64,000 bases of DNA from Isoetes taiwanensis (Eukaryota; Streptophyta; Lycopodiopsida; Isoetales; Isoetaceae), in NCBI GenBank assembly GCA_021234155.1, contig JAJEKV010000027.1:4834623-4898622 (forward strand). The letters run 5' to 3'. The position numbers and the translations under genes are program-made. This document shows, one piece after another, positions 1 to 10,604 of the stretch (position 1 is its first letter; every line of letters begins with the position of its first letter). A model generated the notes under the pieces. That model ran no database searches, had not been told where the DNA came from, and saw nothing but the letters and a program-made list of their open reading frames with translations.

Positions 1-139
1 TTCATGCCCCTCTCTTTTTGCCCAGATCAAGGTTTGTGCCAGGCGTTTTGTAATATATTTTTCTTAGGTTTTTGTTCAATTGCACACTTTGCATTGCTTC
101 CCTTGTCAAACTATGTATTCCTTTTCTCTGATAACATAG

Positions 140-690
140 GAGAATGCAGAAAGATTATCCTGCAATAGATGCCCGGTTGTTGGAGTATGACCATAGATTT
201 GCTAGGTATGGTTCAGACTTCGTGTACTATGATTTTAATTCTCCAGAAGATCTGCCTCATGAATTACAGCATTCTTTTGAGGTGGTGATTGCAGATCCTC
301 CTTATCTAGTGAGTCGATGGTCATACTTTGAAATTTATGACATGTCTTTTGTTTTTTTTTCTCACATCTAAATTTCTTTCTCTTTGTCAGAGTGAAGATT
401 GTTTAAAGCAAATATCTAAGACCGTGAATTTCCTCTCTAAGGACATTGTTCAGTATCCTGTCCTTTTGCTAACTGGTATATTTATTATGTTTTTTTGCAC
501 GTAACATCATTCAAACAATTTATTCTTATTGACTCTCATGCAAGCAGGAGCTGTCCAACAGGAATATGCCTTCAAACTTCTTGGATTACGGCCCACTCTT
601 TTCAGACCTTCCCATCAATGCAAACTTGGCAATGAGTTCAAGTTATTCACCAACTATGACCCTACAAGAAGCCTAGGAAGCTGGGAATAA
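140..690 (+). CDS. EEF1AKMT1: eEF1A lysine methyltransferase (EFM5/EEF1AKMT1 family), 3' part
   Basis: Three exons can be joined: 140-308, 391-475 and 548-690. The 5' part lies left of the window; an acceptor AG sits at 138-139. Introns are GT-AG: donor GTGAGT at 309, acceptor TTTGTCAG ending at 390, donor GTATAT at 476, acceptor AAGCAG ending at 547. The joined frame has no internal stop and ends at TAA 688-690. The first exon holds [15 protein letters not shown], then the catalytic IADPPYL motif (DPPY loop of N-methyltransferases), directly followed by SEDCL. The last exon reads [18 protein letters not shown] and FTNYDP, the conserved C-terminal block of the family. The family is SAM-dependent, cytosolic, and methylates a lysine of translation elongation factor 1A; this is knowledge of the family, not shown here. 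It looks intact, unlike nearly everything else in the window. Confidence 0.87.
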
Positions 691-1565
691 AATAGACAAG
701 TCTGGATGCTTTGTAGACCATCACAAGTATAATGAGATTTATACAGCTCTGGTTCATTAAAGATTGAACGTGTGATCTGGTCTCATCTCAATTTGCAGAT
801 TATTGATCTAGTTAACTGTAGAAAGTTGGTCTGGCTAGTTTAGGTCGCCATGTGGTTCGGTCTACTATAATAAAATAACAAAAGTTAGTTGCTGAATTGA
901 CTAACCTTCTGTCAAAGATGGCAGTCAAGGGACTGACTATGGTTCAAACCTTTAGATTTTTTTTATTGCTAGAAACTGAGACATAACAATCTGCAATTGT
1001 TTTTGAAGCCTGGGGACAATTTCCAGAGTTTTGAAGCTGTTTAAATATTCTATAGGAGCATCTTAGAGCCTTGACACAGTTCGGCCAATTAAATGACTTC
1101 GTTTGGAACAGATTATTGTTTAGCAAGAGGCATCCTACCAAAATACTTTGGTGGTACTAATATAAATCCAACGGGGCATTGCGGTTGCAGTCAGGGTGCA
1201 TCCCCATTAAGATGTTCCAGGCACTTGCATCCCCATTAAGATGTTCCAGGCACATGCCTCTGCCATGTGACAAAGGCAAGGCCAAAATTTTTATATACCA
1301 AGCTAATTCAAGCTAATAGCTAATATTATAAGACTCATAATTCACCACCAAAATCTCGGTGTAATTTAGCTATTCGGCAATGGTTTTGGCCACCTAGAGT
1401 TTTGCGACCAAGCTACAGAGATCAATATGGATAAGCTCAAAGTATAAGTTACCCTTGCTGTAATAAGTTACTCTAGATTTACAAAAATTTGATGCGGGAT
1501 ATGGCCAGCCCATTTGGATTCTTTCTATTTTACTCACTACATGGCGTTGGCAAGGAAATCGGTGG
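691..1565. other. gene-free flank of the methyltransferase gene
   Basis: Contains the 3' UTR of the methyltransferase gene and AT-rich sequence. I see no coding frame with recognisable similarity. The only structure is the short tandem duplication annotated separately. Confidence 0.5.
1197..1254. repeat. two-copy tandem repeat, 29-bp unit
   Basis: Two adjacent copies of a 29-bp unit beginning TGCATCCCCATTAAGATG differ only at the last base. Copy 1 is 1197-1225 and copy 2 is 1226-1254. It looks like a recent local duplication. Confidence 0.9.
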
Positions 1566-2635
1566 CAACATATGGTGTGAATACATATATTATATTGCCA
1601 CGTCACTGGCATAGAGCAGCATGTACACAACAACCGTATAAAGTTATACCCTAAAAAATGACCATTGGAACCATTGACATATGCCTGTAACCATTGCCGC
1701 GTGGCAATAACAGGGAATAAATTACTAATCGCATATTTTTTATTAGCCTGAATAACTTTAGCTAAACTTGCTCGATATTAATCCCAAAACTTTCTGTGGT
1801 TTAGCTAAACTCTACACATTTTTCCTCTCATACTTTCTAGCGTTTAGCTAAACTAACCCAAACATCATCCCAAAAATTTCTATGGTGTGGCCAACAGAAA
1901 ATATTAAACCAAATTACTATACTTTTTTTCAATATATTCCACTTATTTTTAGTCATTTTCTTTGTAAAAACATTCTAAATTAATGTTAACTAGCAAAGTC
2001 TAGGACTCAAATTAATTCATCATGATTAAACTACTAATCATATATTTCATATAAACTAGAATGATGTTAGCTAAACTAGCCCGAAATTCATTCTAAAAGT
2101 TTCTATGGTTTAGCTAAACAATACAAAATTTCATTCTCTTACTTTCTACCGCTTGGCTAAAGAGCTCCAAGGTTGGTGCAGTCCCGAAAAAAGTTAAGCT
2201 AAAATTATTATTATTTTCCCAATTTTTTCCATTTGTTTTAGCCAATTTTTTTTGAAAATGTGCTAAAAAATCGCCAAATAGCTAAGTTTAGCCCTTAAAT
2301 TATTCCATGCCAATAACCCTATAGATGCCAACCCTAAAAGCGTCATGATAAAAGGAGTCTGGAACCCTAAAAGTGTCTCTTTCGAATTGCATCTTCCAGA
2401 GCTCGCATTGCACCTGTGACAGATCCATTTCGACCTGCCAGCACCTGTAGAGCTTTCCTAAGCAGACTGCCAAGCTTCGACCATCTCGAACCACCCCAAT
2501 AGCATGGACGCCATCCCAGGACTGGGAGCGAGCCAAGGATCTGGTATGTGATCGATCTGACGTGAAATGGTGGCTTCCTGACTGGCATTGAGCCGAGTTT
2601 TGCATCTTTTAATAGCTTTAGCAGACTCCTAGATC
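1566..2635 (+). mobile_element. gypsy LTR remnant, interrupted
   Basis: Two blocks, 1566-1711 and 2311-2635, match in order a continuous stretch at about 28420-28862, which is the LTR following the 3' end of a plus-strand chromovirus. Shared landmarks include CATTGGAACCATTGACATAT, GATGCCAACCCTAAAAGCGT and TTTCGACCTGCCAGCACCTG (one difference in the other copy). The blocks are separated here by a 599-bp insertion that the other copy lacks. The first ~20 bp of the LTR are not recognisable. An ORF0 fragment begins about 330 bp downstream in the same orientation, so this is probably the remains of a 5' LTR. I found no tRNA primer-binding site. Confidence 0.7.
1712..2310. mobile_element. 599-bp dimeric non-autonomous insertion inside the LTR
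   Basis: The element is flanked by CAATAAC on both sides (1705-1711 and 2311-2317), a probable 7-bp target duplication. The ends show a weak inverted repeat: GGAATAAATTA at the left, and GGAATAATTTA on the opposite strand at the right. The interior is two diverged tandem halves of about 290 bp. Each begins near ACTAATC(A/G)(C/T)ATAT and holds the palindrome TTTAGCTAAA or variants (near 1751, 1801, 1842, 2069, 2107), ending near a (C/T)(T/A)CAAATTA or TTAAATTA. No coding capacity. hAT-like or another DNA-transposon derivative is possible, but the superfamily is not determined. Confidence 0.6.
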
Positions 2636-2962
2636 CTCAGATCTCAGCCTATAACGAACGAGCCTAACTTTGTATGTTTAGGTAGATAGATTAGAATTTA
2701 TTTTGTGTTTTCAAATTAATGGATGACGATGGTTTCTTTCTGTGCGCACTTCTTGTGTATTGGAAAGGACCCACAGCCGTTGTAGATGATGCTCCTAGAG
2801 TAACCTCCTTAGCTCCCAATAATTGTGGCCTGTGCATAGGAGCCTGCCTGGCTGTGGGTGGTGGGGTTAGATCGGCTGATAAGGGAGACTTGTCTGACTA
2901 CAGTTGGTCCCTCTGGTGCATAGCGACAACCGGGGAACGTTGTGGGCTAGGCCTGATAGTTT

Positions 2963-3370
2963 GCAGCTCGCATGCCAAATTACATGACTATGACTGTGAA
3001 CAGGAGAAGGTACTTCTCTTGCACAGCTGCCTTAGCCATGTTCTTGTTCCACAAGGCCCAAACACAATTAGGAGAACCTTCAGTCTAGCCACTGGCTATA
3101 GAACCCCTTAGTTTTGCAGGAGAAGACCGCCTACTCCTCGAATATGAAGGCTCCGACGAAGAAGAGGAAGGAAGTGCAGAGGATGAAGACATCGAGATTG
3201 TTACCCAGGTGGATCCTGCTGAAGAACAACGCCAAGCAGAACAAGAAATCCACAGGTTTGATGCAGACTTCTAGACGACTCGAGCAGCTTCATCACTCGG
3301 GCTAGGCATCACAAGTCTAACCCCCATCATCATGGGAGGTGAAGAATACCTTCTCCTCCACTTGTGGAAT
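2963..3370 (+). pseudogene. ORF0 fragment (copy i) of a chromovirus
   Basis: One reading frame runs through this stretch, with in-frame TAGs near 3090 and 3271. It aligns with the middle of the ORF0 block of the minus-strand element at 61.7-63.5 kb. RMPNYMT here corresponds to RTMPDYMT there, AALAMFLFHKAQ to AALALFMQYKA, GEPSV to GEPSI, and LGITSLTPIIMGGEEYLL to IGITALSPIIIDGEDYIL. Between these is a very acidic stretch (SDEEEEGSAEDEDIEI). It lies downstream of the LTR remnant in the same orientation. The upstream H3-like part was not found here, and similarity stops near 3370. Function of this block is unknown. Confidence 0.75.
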
Positions 3371-6300
3371 TATATTACTAAAGGATGCAAGGGAATAATA
3401 AAATTAGAATACCATACATGCAGAGTATATATCGTATATGCAGAGACTATACGGACAAATATACTGGTGGTTAATAATAAATACAAATATAGTGAATATT
3501 GAGGCATGTGATGGTGAAGCATTTGGAAGGAGTTAGATTGCGGATGGATTGCTGAAGGAGCGAGTTGCGTGCAGTGATCTGGGAGCGTTGCTGGAGTTGC
3601 AGAAGGAGCAACCAAAATTTCCAGGTGGGGGTCAAGTCTTACACCTGGAGTTTTTTTTTATAGTGTTTGGTTAACCTGTGATTGGATTGTCGTAGTTGAT
3701 TGTTCGTAGTTCAGCACAGTTTGGAATTGGTTGTGAATTTATTTGAGTTGTGATAGAGAAAGGTTTGCTTAATGCTTTTATTTGAGATCGTTCTATGTCT
3801 TAGCATCCATGAGTTCCCTTGAGTTTATGTAAGACATGATTAATTAATCCATGAGAGATAAGAAGTGGAAGGAGGGTAGAATCATGGAATTGGATAGTAT
3901 CTTTGTAGAATGGATCAGAATCATATTGCAGGAGTAAGAATTGGCAGGGAATGTCAGTATTTTCTTGTAGGCTGCTAGTGGAACGGCATGGCATCTCAAT
4001 GTTTTGGAAATGCTTGAAAAGCATGGAATAAAGCTGGAATGGGCCGATTTGGGTCTTGGGATGGTCGAAATTGATCTGAGAGGGCGGATTTTTGTGAATG
4101 GGATGAGATCTGGCACTAAGGGCTTGCCGGGAAAAACCATTTTTCCATAGGCTATGGGCAAGAACTGACCTGGTTTGAAGGCCAAACAGGTCGATTTGAT
4201 CTGGAAGAGGCTCTGTGGGAAGACTCGGGAAGATCCAGAGGGAAATTTGATGCCGACTTATGCCATCGAATTCCTCATGCTGAGCTTTTGTAACTTGCAT
4301 GTCAGAGTTAGAGAAAAAAACCTTTCCAATCTATTTAATTTCTTTAGCAGGGTTGCCTAACCCCCCCTGCCCACTTTCCTGCGTTCTGAGCTATGCCACG
4401 TGTCGTGCCACGTCACTTAAAATCATTTTGAGCCATCCAATTCTATAATTTCGAATCGTACGACCAGGGAAATTAAAAAACCCAAAAAATTCTCTTCGGC
4501 GTTAGGGCATGGCAGAAGGGCGACGACTCCCTCTTACTCTGAATTTTTTCATCACGGCAATGGCTAGCAGAATCGAATCCCTCCTGATGGTCACGCTTGG
4601 GCAAATCGCCAATCCCTCCTCTTGGGTTTTTTGCAGGCTCGGGTGCAGCATTCGACAGGGCAAATGGATATGGCCAGAGGAAAAACAGGTTATGGCAAAG
4701 GGCAGTGAGATATGGCCAATTTACGGTATGGCGGATCTGACAGAAGAGCAGATGGATATGATAGAAACACAGATGGTATGGAGGTGTCAGGCCGATGACA
4801 AAGAAATGCAGCAAGAATGAAACAAGGAATGACAGAGACAGATTAGTGCATGGAAAACAGATCGATCATAAGGAGGACAACGGATCAGAGAGGGATTCAG
4901 GACAGACCAAATTACAAACAAGCTTATTTTTTTTTTCTTTGATTCTCAGGATTTGGCTATGGCTGCGAAGCTTTACACAGGCTGCAAATTGTGGCAATCG
5001 CAAGGCAATATCAAAACATAAATACAACAGATATTCAAAACAAGGCAAAAGGAATAAGGAGTCCATTTCTTCGTAGATATGTAGCAATGCAAAGCACAGA
5101 CGGTTTGGACGCTTAGCAGTGGCAGCATTAACTTAATGCAACAATGACGTTCTTCCTCATCTCTAGTTTTGCAGGCAGAGGCGCATCACAAGGACAATGG
5201 CAACAGCCGCTCATGGAAAGCAGTAGACACGAAACAAATTTTCTTTGTTAAGAGCATGGCCAAGCATTCTATCAGATAAAAGCGTGGTAAATGTAATGTT
5301 AGAGTCTGTTTTGGCATATGTAAGAACCCGAAAGTTTTGTACTATTTCTTTCCCCTTATTTCATGGCAACAGAAACGAGTAAACCCGAGTAGAGCTAGGG
5401 TTTCTTCAATAATGGGTTTAAATTGTCTAAAGAAATGTGCAAAAAGATGGAGCCTTTATGTGGCAGGTTCTCAGTTTCCAATGAAGTAACTGAGCAAAGG
5501 AAATCAAGAACATATATATTTGAAGTTCCCTGGCAGGTTTAAAGTTCCCTGTCATCTAACAACAGAGCTAAGGAAATCCAGAACAGATTTTAAAACTTTG
5601 AAACGTCACAGCATTACGCGTCCGCATAATGGTTTTGTAGGCATATATAAAATTCAATGGTTTATTTTTGTTTCGTTCAACCTTGTTGGCTTCAAGTAAT
5701 CACTTAGAGCAATTCCGCTTTTGCCCTTCATAACTTCAATAACACGCAATCTGACAGTGAGCCCCTTCTCCAGTAACAAAGGCATAACTTTTGATTGTAT
5801 TCTTGCGGGATCTCATTCTTTGGTGCTTTTCATCATTGTATAGCACCATTTCTTCGATCTTAGGCCTTTTATTTGCTTATATGCCAATCGTCTCATCCAT
5901 GCCTTGCCACTGGGGAAAATTTATCTAGAGTATATCCAAGGTCTTTTTTGTGGCTTGATCTCGCCAAGGTTTAGGTCCTTATCATGCCCCTACCTTTGAC
6001 GCTAAGATGTCCAAATCTCGAGCCTAATGTCGAATGCAACTTCTTATATTATTGACTTATTTCGCAATCTATTTGGCTACTAACTATTATATCTTTGACT
6101 AGAATATAAACATCTATCATATTGTAGCCATTTCCATCATTGTTCCCTTGTCTGTATCTCCTCCATTCTTCTAGTTCAATGACCCCTTAGTACATTCTTG
6201 GTGGATGTCGTCGAACTATGAATCCCATCATTTCTTTGCAAGCGCATTTCTTATCCTAAACCCAGTGGTATAATCCCATAAATGTTTAGATGAAAAGTGG

Positions 6301-7119
6301 TTGCCAAATTTTTAGAGATAAATGATCAATCTCAGAAACGACAAACAATGATTTATCAAGACAATTTATCTCGTTCATTTTTTTTTCATCCCCCTAACCT
6401 TCACCTCAACCCTACAAGACATAAGGAATAGAACTTATTTACGATTCTGTATCCTATAAAGTTTTCATGCACCCACCCTATGGTGCCTTGTACATGCCTT
6501 TGTTTTACTGTTTAACGGTGCCGGATCGAGTACGCAGAAAGATGTGTGCTTAATTCTGAATCAACTTCTTTTGGTTAGAGCATATTTCTTCTGAATTTGG
6601 TGAGTTCATATATATAAAAAGCAAGGCTTAAGGTATTATAATGCAGATAATAGTAAGGGTTACGTTGGTTATTGAAGTGGATATCACGAGTCCATAGATA
6701 ATAACATACGACAAAAATAACATAGTTGCATATTGTTTAAACATTATTAGATATTCTTATGTTTTAAGCTATTTTAGTTATGTGCCTGGGAGGGGATAAT
6801 TAAATTGTTAGGAAGTGTAAAATAACACCTTGAGTAAAATGACCCAAATAATGAAATTACAATATATGGAAAGACGTGTATGTGGTAATTATATTACATG
6901 CAAACACTAGAAGCAACAAATAGTTGCAATTGCATGAGAAATACTAGCTTTTGAATACATGGTGATTGCGTAGATGATCTAATGTCGTTAAGTATAGTGA
7001 CTCGTTATACATTGAAATGTTAGCATGTTGCCATGGGTACATGTCATTGTGGAATCTACACCGTAAACTTGTTGATGTTGATGACTTAGGAGTTGAGCCT
7101 TGGACATATTATTGTTTGG
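3371..7119. other. 3.7 kb without a recognisable gene
   Basis: Several open frames of 60-166 codons occur, the longest on the minus strand at 3800-4300. None has a motif or composition I can link to a family, and several overlap on both strands. A short T-run lies near 6380. I see no RNA gene. It is probably old, decayed repeat sequence. Confidence 0.5.
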
Positions 7120-7932
7120 TCATGGATATGCTTGAATTGACCTGAAATCTTGGCTTGGAATGCAATATGACATTACTAGAAAGTGCCCAACAGTAACTGG
7201 AGCCAACTCAAAGAAGTCCACCACTGAAGATACCTGTATCCCAAATTTTACTCGAATAAATTGGTATGCAGGGCAAGCTAGTATGACATGCTCTTCGTCC
7301 TCAACCTCATTTGCCCCACACACCTTGCAGTATCTTAGCTCATGTGGTATTTTTGCCCAGCGACCAGTCTCCACCCCCAAGTGGTGTGAGCTAAGCCTCA
7401 TTCTAATCATATGTCTTAGATTCACCGACAACTTCGCTCTGAGATGCGAGGCTTCCTGTAATTTGGGATTGATGACTCGTCTATAGCACTCCTTCTTGAC
7501 TTCCGGGGTGTCCCACATTTTATGCATGGCATGATTTCTTACCCAACTCCTAATATCACCCTTATTGATTTCCAGGTCTTCAATGTCCATTCCCCATCTT
7601 TTGAGCCACTCAGCTATATCCTTATACCACCCCCTTGTCTGGCTACTCATGAAGGCCATATGGGGCAAACTATCCCGCCCTGCATGTGTTTGTACCTTTA
7701 CCAAATACATTAGGAGCCTGCATAAGGCCTCCGATTCTAATGGCAGCATGCCACTTTCCGTTAGCAGCATGTCGTATGGTGTCTGCATCTTCGTCCCCAA
7801 TTCTGCATGACAAAACTTTTTTTGCACCTTTTCTATTTTCTTCCAGCTGTCCAATGCAAGCCCCGACCCCCATGCTTCACAACCATATAAAACTACTGTT
7901 TGCACCAGAGAAATAAAAAGCAACTTCCTCAT
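7120..7932 (-). pseudogene. LINE A RT C-terminal region with zinc knuckle
   Basis: This block is in the same frame as the RT core and is separated from it only by stops near 7940-7955. It includes LVQTVVLYGCEAWG, the usual segment after the thumb, and a C-terminal CKVCGANEVEDEEHVILACP, a C-x2-C...H-x4-C zinc-binding motif typical of plant LINEs (zf-RVT type). The frame ends at 7120. Confidence 0.75.
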
Positions 7933-7953
7933 GCTAAAATCCCAAATCCAAGC

Positions 7954-8993
7954 TTAATGACACTTCCTCTGCATTGCATATAGGGCTTTAAGCCCACCAT
8001 TTACCCTCTGCTCCACTGCTTGATTCCAGCTTGGGCTCTTATCCACTATCAAGCCTAAGTATTTATAATTCCCCACAGTGTCAACTTGTTCCCCCTTGTA
8101 GAAGAAAGCATACTTATCCACCTTGTTGGCCCCAAAAACTATCACCTTTGTCTTTGCCATATTTACTTTCATACTCCTGTTATCACAGAATGAGGCCATC
8201 GCATCCAGGTGCCTCTGCATTCCTTGCATACTACGAGACAACAACACCACATCGTCTGCATATAATAGCAATGAAATAACATATCCTACCAGACTACGCC
8301 CCCCCCATTGGTTTGTCCAGCCCTCAAGCTCATCTATAAACAGCCCAAACAAGGTGGGGGAGAGGGGACACCCCTGCTTGACCCCGGTATTGCTTACCAC
8401 CATATCCGGACATTTCTGAGACAGTGAAAAGGAAAGTTGCACCGGCACCTTCTCATACAGCATTTTCACCGCATCCTGGAGATCATTGGGCATCCCAAGT
8501 GTCTCTAATCGTTGCCATAAAGCTCCTCTCTGGACCATGTCAAAGGCCTTTGTAAAGTCAACAAATGTGGCAAACATTGGCTTTTTTGTACCCTTTACTG
8601 AATCAATCAGGCATCTAAGTGTTAACAGGTGATCAGTGGTGGACTTTTTCTTCTTAACACCTACTTGTCCCACAGCTCTTACTTCATGTTCCTCGGCCCA
8701 TGAATTTATCTTATCATCAAGTATGGTGGCAAAGAGTTTGGAGAAAAGACTACTAACCATTATCATACGGAGGATCCGTCATCCCCTGATTTATGCAATG
8801 GGACTACCCTATTCACTTGCCATTGGGATGGAAATCCTTTCCACAAGGCTGCATTAAACATAGAAGTGAGAATTTCTGCCGTGGCCAATCCAGCCCATTT
8901 AACCATTTCGGCAATCAGCCCATGGCTATCAGCAGCCCTCCCATTCGTTAGCTTTTGCAACCCACCGAGGATGTTCTCTACTGTGAATTGCAA
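7954..8993 (-). pseudogene. LINE A reverse transcriptase
   Basis: The block 8993-8763 gives ADSHGLIAEMVKWAG and VNRVVPLHKSGD, the fingers region. The main block 8766-7954 gives SSLFSKLFATILDDKIN, TFVDFTKAFDMV (motif A), GVKQGCPLSPTLFGLFIDEL (motif B), LLLYADDVVLL (motif C with the catalytic YADD) and YKYLGLIVDK. The two blocks are in different frames. The RT core is otherwise well preserved, so the insertion is not extremely old. Family role: target-primed reverse transcription of the element RNA. Confidence 0.85.
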
Positions 8994-9187
8994 AGTATCC
9001 TACCTTTTGATATTTGGCGCCACTTCTCCCATGCCTGGAGAGTTTGTGTATTTGTTGCATCAATGCGCCTACATCAAGCTTCAAATCATGCTTCCTTTTG
9101 GGTCTAAGCCTATTCCAAAATCTTTTGGGGTCGGTAACCAGCTCTGCAAACATAGTGTCATGTTTCTTGCGCAGGTGCTCTCTCTTT

Positions 9188-10143
9188 TTATTTTTTACCA
9201 CTTTCATATATTCCCGCTTTGCCCGTTGCTTGTTTGCAGCAGTAGCTTGCTTGAATTGTTGCCGCCTCTCCTTGCATTTCTATATCAAACCATGAATTGC
9301 AAAGGAGGTCCATTTGCCTTCGTTTGGACATAAAGCATTGCGCAGCACTCTCCAGCAGCAAGGATGACAATAAGTCACTTATTTCATTTGCACTCGTTGG
9401 CCACTGAATTTTTCTGACTCTCCCTTCACAAATCTGCTGAAACCTCTCTTTTTTATGACTATGCATGCGTATGTGTTGGCCTTGGACAGTTTCTATATCC
9501 CGGCCAGGAAAGATGTTCGCACCATTGTATATCAAGAGGTCCAAACCACTACACATATTCAACAGATGTAGCCCCTGCGGGTTTGCCCAGCGAGCTGTAT
9601 CTTGCGAAGATCTGGACCAGCCTGCTTCCATCACCTCATCATCATCCAGCATTTCCAATCAAATATCGCCATGGTCACTACTAATGGCTGCCTGCCTATT
9701 AGCAGTGCATCCATTGAAATTACCAAGAAGCCGAATATCTCCTAACGGCATCAGTGCAACCATGTCTTGTTCAAGATGGTGAAACGGATCGTCACGATCC
9801 ATATCTTCTGAGTTATATGCTGGAGATTCCCTTGGAGGAAAGTAGCATCCAGCAATGAAAAGTTTATATGCTGGAGATTCCCAGGTAGCTCAATCCAAAT
9901 ATAATGTTTTGAGACTTTCTGCTTTATGAGCTTAAGCAAATGCTCATACTCCCTATGGATGAAACATCCAACACCTCCATAACCCTTGAGTCGCCACCCT
10001 TTGTGATTCCATACTGAACTAACAAGAACAAACCTATCAATTTCCAGTAAGCCTCGCCCTTCGTGCTCCCCTGTTTCCAAAAAAAAGACCAAATCCAAGG
10101 ATTCTAAAATATCTCCCATTGTTACCACATCACTGATCTTCAA
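9188..10143 (-). pseudogene. LINE A endonuclease region
   Basis: Two frames cover this part. 10143-9751 includes VFFLETGEHE, YGGVGCFIHREY and IWIELPG, similar to the early strands of the APE-type endonuclease that nicks target DNA. 9658-9188 includes LLNMCSGLDLLIYNGANIFPG, a region late in the domain. The central GDFN motif is disrupted between them. A short internal duplication (PGNLQHI / QGNLQHI near 9830-9890) adds to the damage. Non-functional as it stands. Confidence 0.6.
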
Positions 10144-10185
10144 CGTATTTACATTCTACGCCCCTATCCTGATGGCCTCGAGCCC

Positions 10186-10446
10186 CTATTCCGGGCTTGC
10201 CTGGACTACTACTTCCCTGTTTCTCCAAAAAGCTTTCTTTGCTGCTTGCCTTGCTTCTTTCATTATCTGCATTTGTGCCTTGTGTTCATTAAGCTGATCC
10301 TTCGTAAGATCCTCATTAATCCACACATTATGTCCTTTCAACATGGTTCTCTTCTTTATAACTGCCGAACGATATTCCCTGTTGTGAAACTTAATAATGA
10401 CATGACGGACCCATTCTCCCTTCTTATCTACTCGGAACGCATCCAA
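10186..10446 (-). pseudogene. LINE A ORF1 protein, C-terminal domain
   Basis: The 86-codon frame contains VRHVIIKFHNREYRSAV, then KGHNVWINEDLTKDQLNEHK. This matches the C-terminal nucleic-acid-binding domain of plant LINE ORF1 proteins (a strand, then a helix with KGxxIWINEDLT-like wording). The same domain appears at 18394-18714 (KGTALYVDRDLTPAQ) and 16020-16298 (KGTSFSVQEDLSPVQ). ORF1 proteins bind the element RNA. The N-terminal part is not recognisable upstream of 10446. Confidence 0.65.
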
Positions 10447-10604
10447 AATACCATTATCTTGAACTAGTAATGGTGTCCAGCGTTGCTGAGCATAAGTTGG
10501 GAGTCTGTGTGGACGAAAACCTATTCAGCTCAGACTCCTTTTCATAAATCTAATATGATAGAAACCAAGCCCAGCATTGTTGGGCTTTAAGAGGCTTTTG
10601 TGCA

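Larger units (their letters stand above)
7120..10520 (-). mobile_element. non-LTR retrotransposon LINE A (decayed)
   Basis: In minus-strand order the parts are an ORF1 C-terminal domain (10446-10186), an endonuclease region (10143-about 9190), a reverse transcriptase (8993-7954) and an RT tail with a zinc knuckle (7932-7120). Frameshifts and stops separate them. The RT closely resembles that of LINE C at 20.3-21.6 kb, so both belong to one lineage. The exact 3' end could not be placed: no poly(A) or simple-repeat tail is obvious below 7120. The 5' side abuts the pyrimidine tract. Confidence 0.85.

Noticed and set aside
2719-3111. 130-codon plus-strand frame
   Set aside because: The meaningful text here is in another frame (ORF0 copy i), so this frame is a shadow.
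3800-4300. 166-codon minus-strand frame
   Set aside because: No motif, domain or codon pattern linking it to a protein; other frames over the same stretch are also open.
4473-4820. Overlapping frames of 113 (minus) and 103 (plus) codons
   Set aside because: Both strands open over the same region, neither with recognisable similarity.
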